A stretch of DNA of 64,000 nucleotides from Pogonophryne albipinna (taxonomy: Eukaryota; Chordata; Actinopteri; Perciformes; Artedidraconidae): positions 14,559,087 to 14,623,086 of the forward strand of contig CM053256.1 of assembly GCA_028583405.1 (NCBI GenBank), written 5' to 3'. Within the stretch, counting starts at the first letter, position 1. Every line of letters begins with the position of its first letter. A program made the translations under genes and the position numbers. Positions 1 through 13,100 of the stretch are shown piece by piece. The notes below the pieces were generated by a model, which made no database searches, was not told the DNA's origin, and saw only the letters and a list, made by a program, of their open reading frames with translations.

Positions 1-275
1 CGGGATTACGCCTGGAGGAGGTCACGGTCGGTGACTCTGCCACAAAGCTGTGGTGTGACGTCTCCACGGGCCAGCCTCGACCGCTGGTCCCTGCGGACTG
101 GCACCGACCCGTTTTTGAGGCGGTTCACAATCTTTCCCACCCCGGTAGGAAGCCGTCGGTGAAGTTGTTGTCGCAGAAGTTCGTGTGGCAGGGGCTTAAG
201 AAGGACGTCAGGTCCTGGGTCAACTCGTACGTGGCCTGTCAACGGGCCAAAGTCCACCGCCATACTAGGGGGGGA
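1..275 (+). mobile_element. Ty3/gypsy integrase fragment, zinc-binding region
   Basis: Read in the frame used from base 2, this stretch encodes the end of an integrase zinc-binding (H2C2) domain from a Ty3/gypsy-like retrotransposon. Around 125-265 there is a His-Leu-Ser-His-Pro-Gly segment, then a Lys-Phe-x-Trp-x-Gly-Leu core, then an Ala-Cys-Gln-Arg-Ala-Lys-Val ending. The first cysteine of the expected Cys-x2-Cys pair is replaced by tyrosine, so the zinc site is broken. Integrase homology stops near 265-280, where sequence matching the opposite strand of the same kind of element begins. No catalytic core follows. This is a dead, rearranged copy; the left part of the element lies outside the window. 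Confidence 0.75.
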
Positions 276-1351
276 CAGCGAGCTCGACAGCCCGTCGTAC
301 GCTGCGCTGCCAAGTGTGCACACGAGGGAAGAAAACGTTAAGGCATCAACCAAACGCCTATTCTTAACGTCCGCTAAGAGTCCATGAGCACACAAAAAAT
401 CGGCTCCGAGGAGGGGAAAAGAAATGTACGCTGTCACAAAATCCCAGCTGAAACGCTGTCCTCCGATGCACAAACACATAGGCCTCAAGCCATATGTGCG
501 AATGGGACCGCCGTTAGTCGTCATCGATCGCGGTCCGTGCCCACCACGGGTGACGTCTTCACTCGACTACGCTCCGTTGAGTGCCCGTGTCACACAGAAA
601 CAGGCTCACCGAAACGCTGTCGCTGATGAAGAGGAGCCTGCACGTGCCGCCGACGCTCAGAGCCACTACTGAGCGCCGGCCCCTCCGTTTCCCGGGGGTT
701 TGTAGCTGCACGGATCGATGCATTTCTTCGCCATTGTCCCAAAACGTGCGTGGTAAAGGCACTCTCCGGTGTCTCCACGCCGGCTCGATACAGCCGTGTC
801 CGGCCCCCGCCACGCTTTCTTGACTGCAGATGGGCCGCTGAGCGTCGTGGCTAACGTCTACCGGGCTGTTGTGTAGCCAGGAAAAAATGATCCGCTTCCT
901 CAGCCAAGGCACGGGGCTCTGTGACAGGCGTGTTGGCCAGCGCCGTCTGGACCCGGGGAGGCAAGTGACGCAGGAAAATCTCCGTGAATAAAATCCGGGG
1001 ATCTTCCTCCCCTAACAGATTTAGCATTTTCTCCATTAGCTGAGATGGCTTGCTGTCTCCTGGGCCTTGAATGTCAAGTATCTGGCGGGCCCTCTCCTTA
1101 GCAGATAAGCTAAATGTCTTAAGGAGAAGGGCCTTAATCGCCTCATATTTGCCATGGTGTGGGGGGTCTGCGATAAATCCAACCAACCTGGACGACGTGG
1201 AGCTTCCCAGCGCTGCTACAACATGGTAGTATTTCAGGTCCCCGTCACGGACCTGTCGGCAGGCGAAGTGCGCCTCCACGTGTGCGAACCATGCCTCCGC
1301 GGCGTGCTCCCAGAATTCCGGCAGCTTTACGAAAACATCGCGCTCAGCCAT
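270..1351 (-). mobile_element. Ty3/gypsy gag-protease fragment, frameshifted
   Basis: On the minus strand a gag-like reading frame starts at about 1351 and runs to about 851. It has the Leu-Pro-Glu-Phe-Trp opening and the Trp-Phe-Ala-x-Val-Glu-x-x-Phe core seen in fish gypsy gag proteins. After frame changes, a retroviral-type aspartic protease follows: the Asp-Thr-Gly active site is at 583-591, and the Leu-Leu-Gly-Ala-Asp-Phe-Leu flap-side motif at about 393-413, in another frame. The homology ends near 270. At least two frameshifts (about 845 and 555) break the frame, so this is a pseudogene. Reverse transcriptase and RNase H are absent; the adjoining integrase piece lies on the other strand, so the copy has been inverted or recombined. 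Confidence 0.78.
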
Positions 1352-1384
1352 GTTCGTTGAGTTTCCGGAAACTATCTCGGAAAA

Positions 1385-1610
1385 GTCGGGGTCACCAGTG
1401 TAGAGCCGATGAATGGGAGTCGGAGGCGGTGTGTTCAGTATGGAACTCCACACTTTATTATACATTGAAACCATGATTGAAACACAAGACTGGAATACAC
1501 TTGTTGCTACTGCATGTCATGCTAGCCTGAATGAATCTAACTTCCGGTGTCCCACTCTAACGGGTCCGTGTTGCAACACAAGCCTGAAGGTGAATTATGT
1601 CCAATAACGT
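1385..1610 (-). mobile_element. Possible LTR end and primer-binding site of the gypsy copy
   Basis: Just upstream of the gag start (minus strand), TGGTGACCCCGAC at 1385-1397 resembles a tRNA primer-binding site. It follows a CTCTACA ending that would suit an LTR terminus. An AATAAA lies at 1454-1459 on the same strand, as expected inside an LTR. I could not find the matching second LTR or the outer LTR boundary, so the extent is a guess. Confidence 0.4.
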
Positions 1611-1618
1611 GTCACCAC

Positions 1619-1680
1619 AATATATGTATATATAATATATGTATGTATATATAATATATATATAATATATATATATATAA
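1619..1680. repeat. AT-rich microsatellite
   Basis: A low-complexity run of TATATA and ATATATGTA units. The short ORF crossing it is meaningless tyrosine-isoleucine repeat. Confidence 0.85.
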
Positions 1681-2039
1681 ACTGTAATATACCAGGCTGC
1701 TAAATCCTCCAAACTGTTAGTTAGAACACGTAACATGAACGTGCCGGGCAGCACGGTCCCGTGGGTTAGATGCACGTTCATAATGCCGAGGAAAATAACT
1801 CTCAGAATGACGTTATCAGCACATTTTACAACTTGAGGACCGAATGTTTTTAATAAGGGCGACGAAAACGACGAAACAAAAAATTATCCAACGATTTACA
1901 GACCACTCTTTCCCAATGTAAGTCAATGAGAAAAAGTGTTTCCGGGCCCAGCAACCTAACGGAAGTGTAGTACCGCCGTTTGGCCACAACGAATATTCTC
2001 ATCAGAGTCCGGCGCATTTCCTGGGGCTTGGTGTGTGTG

Positions 2040-2266
2040 TGTGTGTGTTCGGGCTGTGTCTCACAGATGGCCACTGGGCTCATAGGGAGGGGGGGGCAGG
2101 AGCTCCAACATGCCGTTTAGGACAGCGTGAATACACATACTATACACAGAGATGCTGTATGAGAAACCAATGTGATTTTGGAACATTGCACAATATAAAT
2201 CTATTTTAGTAGACCTCAACAATGGAATTATGATCAGTAGAAATGTCCATGCCATGGGACCTTTAA
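2040..2266 (-). mobile_element. TTAA-flanked non-autonomous element, one end
   Basis: From GGGCTCATAGGGAGGGGG to the terminal CATGGGACCTTTAA this segment matches 51965-52166 almost base for base. The terminus is the inverse of the start of a third copy at 59042 (TTAAAGGTCCCATGTCATG). All three ends carry TTAA at the boundary (here 2263-2266), the target preferred by piggyBac-type elements. A short GT run precedes it at 2032-2047. The other terminus is not present, so this is a partial copy. Its superfamily is inferred only from the TTAA ends. Confidence 0.7.
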
Positions 2267-2905
2267 TGCAAGTACAGTTTAAAAATGTGTTGTCTTTTTT
2301 TTCATATTTGTGTTGAATTAATTTCTGTTCTGTGTTTCTTGGTTTTAATAGTACTTGCTTTTATCTGAATGCACCAAAACAGCAAAGCAAATTGTTTGTA
2401 AAAATCTAATTGACAATACACACAATTCTGATAGTCATTAAGTGTTTTTCAGATTTGTACTAAATGGAACATGAAGTGGGTTCTGTTTGGCCCCCGATAA
2501 AGATTTAGCGGAAATGTTTAGCTTTAGTGGAAAGCATAAAGCGGTTTTGGTAAATATAAAAATGGATATAGAGTTTAAATGTGGCCCTCCTTCAGTCTTT
2601 ATGCTATGTAGCCTGTTCAAGTTAGGCGAGACAACTCGCTGATGGCGCCATCGTTTTTTTTTAAACATGTTCGCATTTTTTTTTACTGAAACACAGAAAC
2701 AGTAATGAAGCTGCTAATGTAAACAGTAATTAAAATGATGAGTCAAACCCGCTGAGCAGGACAGTGTTTCCTGAGCACTGAGGTGAAGAAGCATGCACTT
2801 CAGAAATTCGTTTCAACCCAATTGTGTGCAAATTCACACATTCGATGGAGGTCACTATTCCAGAAGAACAAAAACAATCAACAGCTTACGAAGATTTAAT
2901 GTACA
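2267..2905. other. Unannotated intergenic sequence
   Basis: AT-rich sequence between the repeat and the arid1a 3' end. No coding similarity, RNA gene or clear repeat was recognised on either strand. Confidence 0.5.
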
Positions 2906-2911
2906 TTTATT
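2906..2911 (-). terminator. Candidate arid1a polyadenylation signal
   Basis: AATAAA on the minus strand, about 1.25 kb past the arid1a stop. A proximal cluster at 3815-3837 is an alternative. Confidence 0.4.
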
Positions 2912-4164
2912 CTTACCACGTGGAACATATAGTATAAAGATTTCATACTGAATAAATGATATTCATTGAGCCAAAAAAGGGAAAGGGAGGAATTTACATG
3001 TTGTCTTAGCTACATAGTCTGAAATACAAATATGCAGAATCCATGACTGAAGAAAAATTGTCAAATGTGTACTTCATCTAGTTTATTTTTGTTGTACCAG
3101 GAGATAACAAGTTTTAGCCGTGTCTGCCATACTACGGAGCTGTGGAGAGACCGGAGGTGTGGGTCTAATCGGTGGGGACTGGAGATCACAGACCACACTC
3201 ACATGTCAGCCTCAATCCCTCACCAATAACAAGTGTGAGAATAGTGACACAGACAGAGACAGACACAGAGAAAGGAAGTGTAATGTACAACATTATATAT
3301 ACACCACAGCAAAGCTGTATTTGAAGTTGAAAACCAGTCCTAAGAGGTGATTTCTTTTCATAAGGGTATTCATACAATCAAGGGATAAGAGGAGGTAAGG
3401 GTGTTGTAGGTTCTTGATACTTTGGGGAAGAAAGCCATTTTCTGTTTAACACCAAACTAAAAATGACCTCAAAAACTCTAGAAGAGCTGCATCTTCTGCT
3501 TCTTTGTGAAACGTGTGATACAGAATGCTTACACTCAAGAGCAGTACGGTACAGAAAATGTCCTACAATCTACTGCACACTGCACAGGCCTCCCCGGTGT
3601 CTATTGACAGCACTTGGTCTACTGTCGGGCTGACTGGTGAAAATCCAACTACAGCAACTATAACCAGTAGGCCACTTGTCAGTCTGTTTCACCTGTGAAA
3701 GTCAACCAGTTACAGACTCATTGTGCCCTCGAGGGGAGAGCTAGGGCACGCTGTGTCTCCCAAACTCACTGTAAACGAGACAGCAACTTTGGTTACAGTT
3801 TTTGTTTTTCAGCTATTTATTTATTTATTCATCTTTATTAAAAAGTACTTTTCCCCCCAAGTGCAGAACAGTCTCCCAACCGCTGTGCTCTGCTCCATGT
3901 CATCCAGTTGGCATTCCTGTTGCAAGTAGTGTCACTTTGTGGGCATCTCTCCGGTTTTGTAATCCCACACAGCTCTGTGATAGCCCTCCTCGAGCAAGGA
4001 CGGCCTGCGGAGGGCTCAGAGAATGGAGTCTGAAGGATTTCATAAATTAAAGACAGTCACTTGAACTTTCCTTGCCCTGTTAACACACACAAGCCAGGTT
4101 TCCAGGGAAGAGGGGAATGGGGATAAAACCCCCCAAAATGTGGAGCCAAGGCTCCCTACAGCTG
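2906..4164 (-). other. arid1a: Probable arid1a 3' untranslated region
   Basis: Follows the arid1a stop codon on the minus strand. Minus-strand AATAAA signals occur at 2906-2911 (distal) and in a TTTATTTATTTATT cluster at about 3815-3837 (proximal). This would give 3' UTRs of about 1.25 kb or 0.35 kb. No coding sequence was seen. Extent is inferred from the signals. Confidence 0.5.
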
Positions 4165-7100
4165 TCATGACTGGCCCACCAAAAAGAGTACATCACAGAT
4201 AACATGAGAAACCAGTGAGTTCATAAGGGGAGACACTGAAAGGTCGAGGAGTCGGGACTCTTGTAGTGTGAACTCTGAGTGGTTATCCTCCACCTTGGCT
4301 AAGGCGTGCAGCGCCCGGGCAGCCCGCCGCATCATGTCTGGACTTGTGGGCTCGAAGTGCATTCCCTGTAGGTGTAGCAGAGAGCTCTGGCTCTGCTGGA
4401 GCTGCGTGGTAGCCAGACTATCCTCCAGGAAGCCCAGCAAGTTCCCCACGCTGCCTTTCTGCACCGCGATTGCTCGAGCTGCGACGTTATCACCCTGGGC
4501 TAGGTTGGCCAGTAGGACGACGGCCATCTCCCTGCAGACGGCAACCTTCCTGTCTCCGATTAGCCGCACCAGGTTCCCGTATAGCTTCTCCAACCGACTG
4601 AATGGCGGAGTGGCCAGGATGAGGTCCACATTGTTGTCTTGGATGCTTAGTTTGCTAAGTGTTTCCAGCACCAGTCTCTGAGGTGACAAAGCACTGTGGG
4701 GGCCCAGGGAGGGGAAGGGGTCCTGGGCCTCTGCCGATGGGCAAACAGCCCAGTGGAGAAGACCATCCAACAGAGGCAGGCAGATGCTCTCGGGGTAGAT
4801 TGAGAGGTCTAGTTGGCCTGAGATGTTTGCCAAAGTGACCAGTGTGTTCTCCCGCAGGAGCTCCAAGCAGTCCCACCACCATTCATCCCTTTGGCCCATG
4901 CCCTCTTCTGAATCCTCATCTTTCTCGTAGGTGAGCGGTGCTTGTTTGCGTTCAGGGTGCCTGTGATGGAGCAGGATCAGGCGGCCCAGCAGCAGCAGCA
5001 GCCCAGGATGTTTGGACATCTCGTGGTCGTTGCCTGGCACAAAGGAGAGGCTCCGGACAATGTTGGAGATACAAATGCAGCGGCGGGCTAAAGAGTCCTG
5101 CCAGTTAGCCAGTGCGATGAGCGGCCCCTCGTCTTTACTGTGAGGCTCATCTTCCAGGATGATGCCAGTCTGCTTTGCCCTCGGGGTGAAGAGAATGTCA
5201 AGGGAAGGAATGGGTCGATTATTCTCCTGGTGATCAACTTTCTCCACTGTTTTTGTCTCAGAATCGTTTTTTCTCTCCTCCTCATTGTCCAGAGAGGGGC
5301 TGGTCTTCTCTGCCTCCGCAGCTTTCTCAGAGGAAGAAGTCTCTTTTGACCTTTCTTCTTCATCCTGATTCTTCCTTTCCTCTTCATCAGTTAGCAAACT
5401 ATTTTTCAGGTAAACTTCTGGGAAGCGTTGCTTCAGCAACTTTGAGGGAACACATATTCGTTGTCGTGGTTCCAAGAAGTCTTTGCGTGGCTCAAAGTGA
5501 GTCTGGATGTGCTCTGTTGAGTCTCCCCCGCCAGCACTCCAATGAATTAACCCGCTGTCAAACTCTTGCATTTTGCCGTGATTATTATTAGCTGGATATG
5601 GGTCCTTCTTTCGTATCACCTTTAGAGGGAACTTGTCAAACTTGCTGGCCTGTTGGGGTCTTTCATGGGCAGCTAAGGACTGCGATGAGCCCGTCTGGTC
5701 AGAGGAGGAACCCTTGTTCTTCCTGTCCTCATCTTCTGTCTTCTCCCCTTGAGCCTGAGACTCAGAGCACTGCTCTTCCTCTTCTTTCACACGCACTGGA
5801 GCCTCTGTTTCTTGTTCCTCCTCTTCATCTTCGTCCTCGTCTCCGTCCTCTTGTTCCATATCCTCAGCTCGAAGCTCCTCTCCTTCTTTGTCCCAGTCTC
5901 GTTTCAAGGCATCAGGATCAAGTAGTGTCCTCTGGCCCGGGTCTCCCACCTCGTACTCCCGCAGAATGCCAAAGACTTCGATGAGGCAGCGTCTGAAATA
6001 CTCAACCACCAACTCCAGTAGGCCGGGTAACTGAAGAAAGAACATTAGACAAACGTTAGACATGATCGCTAAGGATACTGTGCATAGTGATTGTTATAAA
6101 CAGTCATTAAGTCTCACCGTATTGAGCTCAAAGGTGGAAATACTGTTGTCATCATACAGGAGGATGTTGATGGTGTCTAAGGCCCACGTACTTTCAGCCA
6201 ACAAACCAGACTTTAGAGACATCATGACTCTCCAGGCCTCCGGGGTTCCTAAGGATTCAAGACAAAAAAGCAACAACTTAGAACCACAAACCAGACTTTA
6301 GAGACATCATGACTCGTTATAGCAGTGCTGTCAATCATAAAAAGGTTTAATGTTTAAATATACTATATTATTTAATTTTAGGCATACCAATATCTTTTAC
6401 GGTGAGTCTTCGCCGTGGTTTCAGGATAGGGTGGGAGGCTTCTATAGAGCCCGGGGGAAAAGGCATGTCTCGCCTTATTAGGGGCGACTGCACTGGAGGG
6501 GGCACTATGTGAGACGCAGGCACTGGAGGGCCGGCCTTCTGCATCTTCATGACTCCGTGCATGTAGGGAGATTTACTCGGTGATGTCCTGCTATCCATGG
6601 GGCGGGGCATGGAGGCGGGGCTGGACACCTGTGGAATGTGGTTCTGCACCCCCTGAAGGGACTGGTAGGTGGACTGTACCGGGCGTGGCATTGGCTGGCC
6701 GGGCCCGGCTGGACCATAAGAAGGCTGCCGAGGGCCCATCTGACCCCCCCACTGGCCATCGTGATTCATGCGCTGCTCTGACGACATCATCTCCTCAGAG
6801 CGGTTCATGCCAGGGTAACCGGGTCCCTGGGGTGGGCCGCCCTGCCGACCGGGGTAGTTCTGATAGTTCATGTCTCGTGGCCCCTGCCACATACCTCCCT
6901 GAGGACCCTCGGGGCCTGGCTGCATCATCTGAGGGGGCATGTTGGGCTGAGCGTTGGGCCCCGTCGAACCCTGCATACGTTCACGGCCAAATGGGAATGG
7001 GAACTGATTGCCTGGGCCAGGTGGACGCCGATCAGGGCCAGGGTAGGGCCCGCTGCCGCTGTACTGATTGTACGACTCTTGCTGTCCTGAAGAGGGTGCA

Positions 7101-10100
7101 GGGGCCCCTCCTGGCTGCTGCTGCTGCTGTTGCGGAGGTTGTTGTCCGCCATGGAAGGGCCCACTGTACTCCGCCTCATGACGTTTTGATGGAGGATAAC
7201 CCCCTTCCACAGGACGCTTGTAACCCTACGTATCAAAAAGGTACAGAGAGACGATTGATTTCACACCATAACAGTAGAACAAAACTAAATCACTAAAATA
7301 TATACTAAGTCAATACAGTGTATTGAGCATCATGTGAGTGAGTGTAGTGCAGATGAATCATTGACCTGTTGTTGTGGGTACATTCCAGGCTGCTGATTTT
7401 GGTAGGAGCCTCCAGGGGGCGTTCCCTGTCCAGCATACTGATTACCATAGGAATCATGCCTGCAAACATAATGCCTCGTCAGTGTGATCATGAACATAAT
7501 ATGCATTTCTATGTCGCAAGCTCACATTTACAGTCAACATTATGTCTTATAGTGTTTTGTGAGCAAAACATATCAAGAGTTTGTATTTATTTAAAGCTTT
7601 ACACACTCATTATTCTTAAATTTGTTTTTATACCCATCTCAGTTGAATCAATAGGATTTTTTGTATACATCTATAATACTGTTTAAATATTATGCTAAAT
7701 AGAAAAATTAAACTATTTGTGTTAATTGTACTGCAAACTAGCCGGTATAATATAGGCCTATAGTAATTTTATAAAATGGGATTCACATTTCATTCCAACG
7801 TGACTGTGCTGCCTTTACCACACCCACATACAAGAAACCCAAACCAAAAAAAACATGTGATCAATTGAGATGTAGAATTAAAATGTTACCCATAAGGTAA
7901 AGCATTTAATTTATAATGCTTATTAATGTAGAAATGTTTAAGATGGTAGACTTTGTAAAAATGCAAATATGTTTTTTATGAAGTTTGAACAGTTTCCATT
8001 GACAGGGGCTATGGGTACTGACCGTGGCTGCTGTGGTGGGAAGCGATTTGGCGAATACATCCCTGCGTCGGCATTGGCAGGCATCATAGGGTTTGGCTGA
8101 GGAGCCCCGGATCCCATGTTGCCCTCTGGGCCCATTCCCGGCTCCGATCTGGATAACCAGAACAATACACATGGTACATTTAAATCTTTACAGAGACACA
8201 AATATTTATAAAATATGGTTCTGATCATACTACAACATGAATACTTTGGTGGAAAATGAATATCGGTTACTAGCCAGATATCAGATGCTACCAGTCCAAA
8301 TGGGTACAACTGGGCTATCAGTCATTTTGCAACAAATTATTTATGTGGAATTATTTTTCAGAGTAGCACATTTTTCTAATAGAAACCAATCTGTTCACAA
8401 AGAAATTGAGTAAATAGATATCATTTCACAACCGATATAAAGTAAAGTGCACTGGAAAGATAAGCATGGACATGACACGTGTGCCACATTCCAAACTCAA
8501 TTTATATTTAAAAAAGTAAAACGTCTTTCAGATCTGTTGACTGAATTTTGAGTTTTTTTTGGTACATTTTTAATAACCAAACCATGTCAATCCATGGCAT
8601 TACATCGACTAATGTGTAATAAGCTAGCTGACTCCTTGGCCCATTCCCATGACCCATTTCTTGAAATTCGTTCAATCACAAACATGTTCAGCTTTAGAAA
8701 AACCTTTCATGACCTGCATAAGAACGTTTAGGTGTGACTAATCATAAAAATAGCTGCTGGTTATAATCAGTGTTCAACAACCTTGAAAATTCCATCTTCC
8801 TATCACTGATTTGTACCTCCTGTCGTAACCTGGTCCATAGGGATACTGCTGTCTGGGCCCCATGGGCATCGTGCCTATGGCCCCAGGCGGTCCTCTGTTG
8901 AATGGAGGCTGATGTTGCTGCTGCTGTGGTTGTGGCGGTTGCTGCTGCTGATGGTCCCCCACCCCGCTGTTAGGGCCTGGGTTAGCTGGTAGGAAGTGTT
9001 CCCCGACTGGAAATGCATTCAAAATAATTTGCATTAATAATAGACTAACTCAACAAGTAATATAGATAGTTCTTTAGTTTCTAGGACAACATGATTTAAT
9101 CAGTGTGCCCACCTTTGCGCATGTTACCAAAGGGGTCCTTGTTGGGTTCGAAGGAGCCCATGCGCCCCTGAACGTCCGCCGGGTTCATGCCGGACTGATA
9201 GGCAGAGTTGGGCGTGAGGTTTTTCCTGGGGAAAGCCGGGTCGCTTCCTTCAGAGAAGGGGTCCTGCAGGTTAACGCTGCTCCTAGTAAGAAGCAGGGGT
9301 GAGAAGAAGCGGAAATAAGGAGATGGGTGGGAGAGAGGGAGGAAGAGGCAGAAAGAAATTAGTTTCTCTTATCAAAATGTCTTAAAATCTAGGACAAAAT
9401 GGTAAAGTCAGGGGTGTTAAACAACAGTCACCTGGACCCGGGTGTCATTGGGGGCATCTGGGTGTGAGGAGTGGAGGCTGGGGTGGGAGGTTTAAGGTCC
9501 CCCCCCTCAGCCATGGAGCTGCTGGTGGACTGGGGTGTCTGTGGACCCTGCAGAGAGCCTGACCCAGCTGTGGAGCAGAGGGACGCTTCAGTTTGGAATA
9601 AAGACAGGAGCAGACAGACATGGTACATGACTTTAATTACACTCAAAAAACACAGGTTATGTTTGTAGGTAAGTGCATTAATTTAAACTGCACTTAAACA
9701 TGTATTTGATTGGAATTGAGTGCAGCTCTAACCTGGAGAGGGTGGCTGGACCTTAGCAGCTTGGTTCTTTTTGTTGTCCGTCACAATCTCAGGAGGAGGG
9801 TCCTCGCCTCGCTCAATTTTGCACTCAAAGGCGTACAGACACTGGACGTACTGTTTCTTCAAAGAACTGGCAGCACTGCTGGATGTACCCACATTCAGGG
9901 ATGTGGCTAGATCGCGCCATTTCTTATTCTTACTCACCTGGGAGATGCATAAACACATAATACTTAGAATAGGGGGGCAAGCAATACATGTAGTCTTGAA
10001 TTAATTGTAATTTATAAATGCAGTATTAACCTGTGCCATGCTTCCGATCTCTTTGACTGACATATACAGTCGGAAGAGATCAAGGGGTTTGCGGCCCACA

Positions 10101-13100
10101 GCGGGCAGGTTGGTCATCGGCATGGCTTTTTCTTCCACAAAAGCCAAATATCGGTCCACCCATATCTTTCTCTCCGGCTCCGGTCCTAACTCATACAGAC
10201 GGGTTATCTTCTCATTGGTAGTGGTCGAAGAGTTGGACTTCTACATTTAAAAAAGGAAAAACATAATAGAATTGTAGACATTTATGGGTTCTAAAGTTTT
10301 CTAATATAATGCCGTCACAACATGTGGTCGACAGGTTACCTTGGATTTGGGCTCCGGCTTGGGTGTTGCACCCCCATCTACTTTATTATTCATCTTATTG
10401 TTCATTTCTGGACTGGGGGCCATACCTTGACACAATAGTAGGGATTGGAATTAGCTTTTTAAATGCCACATTAAAAACAAGTGAACAAAGATAGGGCTGG
10501 TCATCTCTGTACAACTTACCACTTGAGTTATTGGCCATGTTCGGCCCCATGGGATAAGGTGATCCACCTTGAGGGTTCATCATTCCAGGCATGTTGTTCA
10601 TAGGAGGGCCATAGGGTGGGCCGGAGCCCATCATTCCTGGAGACATGTTGGGGTATCCAGGCATCCTGGCCAGAGGAAAAATAAATCTGGGGTTTTCATA
10701 AAAGTGCAAAAGTATGGAACAGGCATCTCATAAAGTCAATCAGAGGTCTAGTGTGAGGTGAACAGAGTCTCCATGGTAAACCTACCTGTTGTGCATGGAG
10801 TTGGTGGCAGGATGCTGCATGGCAGAGGGGTCCTGGGGCTTTCTGTTCATGCCTGGAGGAGGGCACATGCCTGAGCCTACCTGGGGTGGCATGTTGCCCA
10901 TGTTAGGACCCATGTTGGGACCCATGTTGGGGGCCATGTTGGGGGCCATGTTTGGACCCATGTTTGGACCCATGTTTGGACCCATGTTTGGACCCATGTT
11001 TGGGCCATAGGGACGTGGCCCCATTTGATGAGGAGGCATCCTTCCGGGGGGCATGCCGGCATACGGCGGTCCCCCACCCTGTCCTGCCATGGCATTCATT
11101 GGGCCCATGCCCGGACCAGTGTAGTTTGCGTTGGGCATGTTTCCATAGCCAGGTTGCCGTGGATAACCTAAGGATGTCATTTTTAGAAAAAGATTATCAG
11201 GGAGAGAAATCACTTGGCTGTGGCTGTATACTGGTCTTGAAAAAACACGGCAACAGTCAGAAATTATTTGTGTTCACTTTAAATGTGGATATTCGGAGCA
11301 ACAAGAGTCTTTTACTCAAGAGCTATGTGATGCAGACTTTTTTCCTACAGTGTGCTAGCAGAGAGAGCTATGCACCCTGAGCAACAAGCCTTCGTCACAG
11401 TCTCAGCTCTACTGACAGGAGGCTCTGCTACGTCAGCTGACTCTCTGCTTCACAGCTATAAATAGCTGCAACAGAGTCAGAGGGAGGGACCATGGTATTC
11501 ATATGAGGCAGGGGAGATATATTCCATAGGTTTTCCTAATGGAAACTAAACACTAGAGAACCTCAGAAATATAAGTAAATTAAGTGGAAAACTTTTTGCA
11601 ACATAATCGTTTAAAAAAAAATCCTCCTCTAAAGCCCATTATATAATTACTCTTTCCAAATCATCAGCGCATAATTTATAGTAAATAAATCTCTCTTCAA
11701 GTAAAACATAATGAAGATAATGTAATAGTACACACCTTGTGGGCCATATTGTCCCCCCTGCTGTCCATAACCACCCATGGAGTTGTTCTGCTGATATGGG
11801 CCTATCCCAGGATGTATCTGTCCCCCTGAGGACTGTCGCGGGGACAGTGCAGAGGCTGACTGGGGGGAGCCATAAGGGGGCATCTGAGGGTTTCTCTGCA
11901 TAAACCCTGAAAGAGGGGTGGAGATGGAGAAGGCGCTCAGAATCAGTTTCTGCGTCGAACACTGTTGACGTGTAAATCTCTATGTACACTTTGCGTTTTT
12001 TGACTGCAGCATACCTCTGTCCTGCGCCATGGGAGACTGGCTCATTGCAGGATGTAGACTCCCATCTGAATGCACACTCGATGGCCTGGGAGGCATCTGG
12101 GTCCCTAAAAATAATTATATAATGAGTTAATTTAGTGACAGTCGAAAGTGGGTACAAGAATTGACTTTCAAGGTACTGTGCTTGTCAGTTACCAAATGTT
12201 GAGTAGGAAGTTAAGTAGTATGTAACAGTGGTATCTATACTAAAAATGTGGTTGAAAAACGTTCTAATGGGTATCGATTATAAATGGAGAAATTCAGTAA
12301 CCCTAGAAAGAAACCTAGGGCCAGTGATTCAAACAGGATTGGTAAGCATTTACTGCAGGACCCATTGGGTGAGTAAGTAAGAATGCATATCTTTTTTAGA
12401 AAGCATTATGGCTTCAATAAAGTGAATAGAAGAGAATAGTGTTATTAGAGTATGGTACCGTGTAATTCTAAGTTAAAGACATTTCAGAGGGAAGCACTGA
12501 AATGATTCAAGCACATTTCAGAGGGAAGCACTTGAATAAAAAAGTATATATAATAGTTTTTATATGAAGTGTTATCCATTAAATGCTTAGAGAATATTTG
12601 TCATGTATTGCAATGAAAATCATTTAGAATTTCGGAACTTGCTAATGATCATATGCCTAATTTCAGTGTGTGAGGGATCAGCCCACCTGGCATGTTGGCG
12701 GGTGACAGCGGTCCTGTGCGAGGCGTGCTGGCACCGGCAGGGGAGCCAGCTGGTGAAGGTGAAGGCCCTCGGATGCCTGGCAGGTGGGGAGACGTATGAG
12801 GAGAGAAGGGCGACTGAGCCTGGTTACTCTGCTCGCCCTGGCTGCTCGACACACCTGACGTGCTCACACCGGGGCTCAGGGCGCTCTCTGCACCTGTAGG
12901 GAGGTCATCGATGGACCCCGATAGGTCCTGAAAACACAAACAGGAAGGGCAGAAGAAGGGTCACAAACATGAAATACTCTAAACAGTTCGAAAAAAAAGA
13001 AAATTGTTATGTTTGTTTAATACTCCGGCTGTAGTATCAGCAGGTTGCAATTTCTGCTTTGTTGTTTATATACCAGTGACACACATACAGGTACTACACA

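Noticed and set aside
1..341. Intact integrase gene
   Set aside because: Only the zinc-binding part is present, a zinc cysteine is changed and the catalytic core is missing.
4268..5984. Several plus-strand ORFs of 100-140 codons
   Set aside because: They are antisense shadows of the large final arid1a exon.
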